Shown: in pieces, positions 61,455-64,000 of the stretch
Numbering within the stretch: the first letter of the stretch is position 1
How the letters are laid out: the number at the start of each line of letters is the position of its first letter
Assembly: GCA_051881075.1 (NCBI GenBank)
Contig: JBJEPE010000024.1
Span: 1-64,000, forward strand
Direction of reading: 5' to 3'
From: RUG14223 sp051881075
Lineage (GTDB): Bacteria > Bacillota > Clostridia > Oscillospirales > Acutalibacteraceae
DNA length: 64,000 nt
Translations under genes and position numbers: made by a program
Notes under the pieces: model-generated
The model's database searches: none
Seen by the model: only the letters and a program-made list of their open reading frames with translations
Told to the model about the DNA's origin: nothing

Positions 61455-61835
61455 TCAGCGACTTCTAGTCCTATTGCTCCTTTTATCTATGAATAAGCCC
61501 TTAATACCCAATACAATAAGCATTGCTCCGAATATCTTGGCGAGCAATGAATTATCGGTAAAAGTGGCTATCCAAAACCCTAACATCGCTCCGCCTGCTC
61601 CAAGCAATGAAAACGGTACGGCTATTCTCCATTCGATTAAATGCTTGCGTGAATAGATAAATATAGCGGTTACAGCAATGGGTATAAAGAAAAGCAGATT
61701 AATTCCCTGAGCTCTTGTCTGATCTATCTGTGCAAAAAGCGTAAGATAGATAATAAGTATTCCTCCCCCACCTATGCCCATAGCACCTATAGCGCCGGAT
61801 AACAGTCCACTGATAATATACATAAACCAAGTCAT
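61455..61835 (-). CDS. Half-size TauE/SafE (TSUP) transporter, second repeat
   Basis: 126 residues with 3-4 membrane segments. GAIGAMGIGGGGILIIYLTL is the repeat motif of TSUP exporters. The family usually has ~250 residues with two such repeats in one chain; here only one is encoded. Its ATG overlaps the stop of the partner half by 4 nt, so the two are made together and probably form a heterodimer. Suggested substrates for the family are sulfite and organosulfonates; not readable here. Confidence 0.78.
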   Translation of the reverse strand: MTWFMYIISGLLSGAIGAMGIGGGGILIIYLTLFAQIDQTRAQGINLLFFIPIAVTAIFIYSRKHLIEWRIAVPFSLLGAGGAMLGFWIATFTDNSLLAKIFGAMLIVLGIKGLFIDKRSNRTRSR

Positions 61836-62179
61836 TTTGTCATCATCCTATACCCTGCCCATATCATAAAGGCAGAAAATATCTTTCGCATTAATTCAGG
61901 TTTGATTTTAGAGAGTATCCACGTACCTATAAGCGACCCTAAAACACCAAACGGCATATACGGTATGGCATCACTAAGTGTTACCTTATCCCCCATAAGG
62001 TACATACCGGCACTTACAAGGCATACGGAACATATTATAGCCACAGAGGTGGCATGAGCCTTTTTATCATCTATCTTAGTCTTAAGCAATGGAACTATGA
62101 CCATACCTCCGCCTGCTCCAAGCAAACCATTAACTATTCCTGCCATAAATCCGCCAAGCCAAAACAAAAGACGCTTCAT
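61832..62179 (-). CDS. Half-size TauE/SafE (TSUP) transporter, first repeat
   Basis: 115 residues. GIVNGLLGAGGGMVIVPLL is the first TSUP repeat motif, with 3-4 membrane segments. It ends naturally (YRMMTK) rather than by a frameshift: the downstream half has its own start in an ATGA overlap. The two together equal one ordinary TSUP protein. Confidence 0.78.
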   Translation of the reverse strand: MKRLLFWLGGFMAGIVNGLLGAGGGMVIVPLLKTKIDDKKAHATSVAIICSVCLVSAGMYLMGDKVTLSDAIPYMPFGVLGSLIGTWILSKIKPELMRKIFSAFMIWAGYRMMTK

Positions 62180-62308
62180 AACATCGTCACTCTTTTCTAA
62201 AATTCATACATATGCTGTATTATTTGAATTATCTTCCAAAATATACACCTTGCTTTTGGGTAAGATATATTTATCCGCATATTTCAAAATTATCAGAGAA
62301 TAAAATAA

Positions 62309-62339
62309 ACCCGAATACGCAATAAAGCATATCCGGGTA
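62309..62339 (-). terminator. Terminator of the small lipoprotein gene
   Basis: ACCCGAATACGC pairs with GCATATCCGGGT with two G-U-type mismatches; T-rich sequence follows on the minus strand, about 40 bp past the stop. Confidence 0.6.
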
Positions 62340-62376
62340 AATTAGTTATAAATATTATATTCTGACGTTTAACAAA

Positions 62377-62859
62377 TTAATCTCTTGTCCACTCACCTAA
62401 TGCTTCGCACATCTCAATGATTTTATCCACTGTTGTACCAACGAGTGATGTGTCACAATACTTAACGTTAAGATCCTCAATAGTTACGTCATAATATACT
62501 TCGTCAGCAGACATCATATAGTTGTAGCTGTCCTTTGCATCTTCCTCGGTATAATATGTAACATCATACTTAGCCTCAATAACAGCACCCTCTTCAAAGA
62601 TGAACATAACGGTAGTCTGGCACTTTTCGTCCTCATATGTGCAGGTAATGTTATTGCCAGGTGTAACCTCGGTAGAAATATCATTACCGTCAACTATGAC
62701 AGCAGAAGAATCTACGTTTGTATTAAAACCTGTACCTGTAGCTGAGTTATCACCTATAGGATTATTATCAGATCCTTGTGCATCGTCCTCACTGCCATTA
62801 CAAGCCGTTAAAGCAAAAACCATAAGTACAGATAATAAAATTGCAATTATACGTTTCAT
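62377..62859 (-). CDS. Small hypothetical lipoprotein
   Basis: 160 residues. A type II signal peptide ends ALTAC (lipidated Cys20), followed by an acidic Asn/Ser-rich linker and a strand-rich domain (CTYEDEKCQTTVMFIFEEG). Two Cys pairs may form disulfides. Resembles small DUF1307-like lipoproteins in layout, but I do not assign it. Function unknown. Confidence 0.65.
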   Translation of the reverse strand: MKRIIAILLSVLMVFALTACNGSEDDAQGSDNNPIGDNSATGTGFNTNVDSSAVIVDGNDISTEVTPGNNITCTYEDEKCQTTVMFIFEEGAVIEAKYDVTYYTEEDAKDSYNYMMSADEVYYDVTIEDLNVKYCDTSLVGTTVDKIIEMCEALGEWTRD

Positions 62860-62885
62860 GAATATCCTCCGTCTTTAACATATGT

Positions 62886-62918
62886 CATAATTCGCAAGTA
62901 AAACACCTACGAATTATG
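62886..62918 (-). terminator. Hairpin after the Q/Y-rich membrane protein gene
   Basis: Perfect 9-bp stem CATAATTCG/CGAATTATG with a 15-nt loop, between two genes on the minus strand; no clear T run. Confidence 0.45.
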
Positions 62919-62940
62919 ACCACTTTGAAAACTATATTTA

Positions 62941-63570
62941 TTACTTAAAGATCTTTATATACTTGCCGATTATCGGGAGCTCTTTTGCCTTACCCTCTGC
63001 AGCATTTACAATGCCTATAATGGCGAAAGCAAGGACAATAAGCCATAAGATTGCTTGAATAGCCACTACCCAGCCAGGAGTAACCTGTTGAGGTATCCAC
63101 CCATATACTTTGGTCACTTTAATTAAGCCTAACAAAAATGCAAGTATGCCAACACCGATATCAACTAACATTAAGTTCATACCCTGCTTTGCGTGATACT
63201 GTGCATACGGTGACTGCTTTGCTCCGAAATAAGGTATTAAAGCGAATAAACCAAAATATGAGAGTATTGCCATAAACTTATTCTGCTGAATATCCATAGG
63301 ATTAAATGCCGCAGTAGAATCAGGGGTGTTAAAGAACTTTTGGAATGCGTTAGGTTGACCGTTCACTCCGTTAGCATAAGGCTGTTGTTGATAGCCCTGC
63401 TGATAACCCTGTTGATATGGCTGTTGATACGGTTGTTGAGCCTGCTGTTGATACGGCTGTTGTGCCTGCTGTTGTGGTTGCTGTTGTGCCGCAGCAGTAT
63501 CTCTGCCGCATTGAGGACAAAATCTTTCGTTGTCTTGCATTTGAGCACCACAATTTCCGCAAAATTTCAT
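62941..63570 (-). CDS. Zinc-ribbon protein with Gln/Tyr-rich repeats and DUF4870-like membrane domain
   Basis: 209 residues. An N-terminal zinc ribbon (CGNCGAQ and CPQCGR), then residues ~30-75 of near-perfect Gln/Pro/Tyr repeats (AQQPYQQ, GYQQ), low-complexity and prion-like. Residues ~95-205 form a DUF4870-like membrane domain with three segments (LFALIPYFGAKQSPYAQYHA is the family signature). The repetitive DNA could vary in length by slippage. Function unknown. Confidence 0.72.
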   Translation of the reverse strand: MKFCGNCGAQMQDNERFCPQCGRDTAAAQQQPQQQAQQPYQQQAQQPYQQPYQQGYQQGYQQQPYANGVNGQPNAFQKFFNTPDSTAAFNPMDIQQNKFMAILSYFGLFALIPYFGAKQSPYAQYHAKQGMNLMLVDIGVGILAFLLGLIKVTKVYGWIPQQVTPGWVVAIQAILWLIVLAFAIIGIVNAAEGKAKELPIIGKYIKIFK

Positions 63571-63610
63571 ACTAATCTCCTCCGTATTAAAAATTTATAT
63601 TTATTAACGA

Positions 63611-64000
63611 TTATTCAATGATATCAAGTAATGAGTCAATAGCTGAATTGATTTCTTCATCGCCTGAATAAACGTAATCACCATCAAGTATTTTTTCCTG
63701 AACAGCATTTGTGATATCCTCTATGTCAGACTCAGTATATCCAAACTGTTCAAATACGCTTAAATCTCCGTCAAGTATTCCCATAAATATATCGGCAGCC
63801 TGTGTGATTTCTTCTTCAGAACCATACTGGCTCATATCAGCTTCGCCGTCACCAAAGGCTACATCTATCCATGACTGAAAGAAGCCGGAAAGTGCATCGC
63901 TTGCTTGTTCGATATCTTTTTCATCAAACTGGGAAACTATATCATCAAGGTTGCTGTCAAAATCCTTTTCTAAATCGCCTGTAAAGTTTTTTATAGCCTC
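63611..64000 (-). CDS. C-terminal part of an acidic hypothetical protein (cut by the window edge)
   Basis: The frame is open from the right edge to a stop at 63611: 129 residues. The visible part is very acidic and helical, with no motif recognised (FFQSWIDVAFGDGEADMSQY, then EEEITQAADIFMG). An ATG at 63835 lies within the frame, but the coding context continues upstream, so it is not the start. Identity unknown. Confidence 0.6.
   Translation of the reverse strand, partial: EAIKNFTGDLEKDFDSNLDDIVSQFDEKDIEQASDALSGFFQSWIDVAFGDGEADMSQYGSEEEITQAADIFMGILDGDLSVFEQFGYTESDIEDITNAVQEKILDGDYVYSGDEEINSAIDSLLDIIE

Noticed and set aside
63360..63490. Repetitive DNA that could look like a CRISPR array
   Set aside because: It codes in frame for Gln/Tyr/Pro repeats in a membrane protein and has no regular spacers; no CRISPR array or cas gene was found in the window.

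Overview
The window is low-GC DNA from a Gram-positive gut-type anaerobe. Features pointing to Clostridia (Ruminococcaceae/Oscillospiraceae-like) are the DUF6382-FHA protein, a BceRS-BceAB module, rubrerythrin, DegV with DUF1836, TnpV remnants, sortase-type anchoring and consensus TTGACA-17-TATAAT promoters. I cannot name a species from sequence alone.

Left part (1-25.5 kb), mostly on the minus strand: a CpaE/ParA-like ATPase with an FHA protein (possibly the edge of a pilus/secretion locus); two paralogous lipoproteins with an HExxH metallopeptidase motif; a BceAB-type peptide-resistance ABC transporter with its kinase and regulator and a BceR-type box; a molybdenum-cofactor block containing two gene fusions (MogA with a MoaE-like domain, MobB with MoaC), MoaA and a MoeA-like protein; modABC behind a leader carrying two tandem Moco-riboswitch-like elements, each followed by a terminator-like hairpin; a three-gene teichoic-acid-like set (phosphotransferase, IspD/TarI-like cytidylyltransferase, epimerase); two small plus-strand genes; and a secreted seven-FN3 CHAP protein.

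Accessory part (25.8-40 kb): a tRNA-Leu, then a patchwork of imported and decaying DNA. A dispersed repeat of about 120 bp occurs three times. Two copies face each other across about 12 kb. That interval holds a frameshifted tnpV, a TetR gene, a surface protein with a ubiquitin-like domain, decayed DUF6809 and macro/DUF2075/DUF4325 genes, and a type I restriction-modification operon with a WYL regulator and a small membrane protein. A third copy lies upstream of a CPBP-protease gene, next to a serine-recombinase remnant.

Right part (40-64 kb): DUF1836 divergent from degV; then an aromatic amino-acid supercluster, pheA-aroB-aroC-aroEK-aroQ-aroA-tyrA-DAHP synthase-bioY. It encodes every shikimate step plus the entries to Phe and Tyr, and is preceded by a 55-codon leader peptide with 10 Phe, 6 Tyr and 1 Trp, a terminator and a matching antiterminator. 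After this come an ECF sigma/anti-sigma pair, a rubrerythrin behind a PerR-like box, a TetR-ABC exporter operon, GNAT and flavodoxin-like genes, YitT, a GH25 lysozyme, a zinc-ribbon membrane protein, a TauE/SafE transporter split into two half-size genes, a lipoprotein, a Q/Y-rich zinc-ribbon membrane protein, and a gene cut by the right edge.

The most notable signals are the aromatic leader-peptide attenuator, the ubiquitin-like surface protein and the tandem Moco-type riboswitches.
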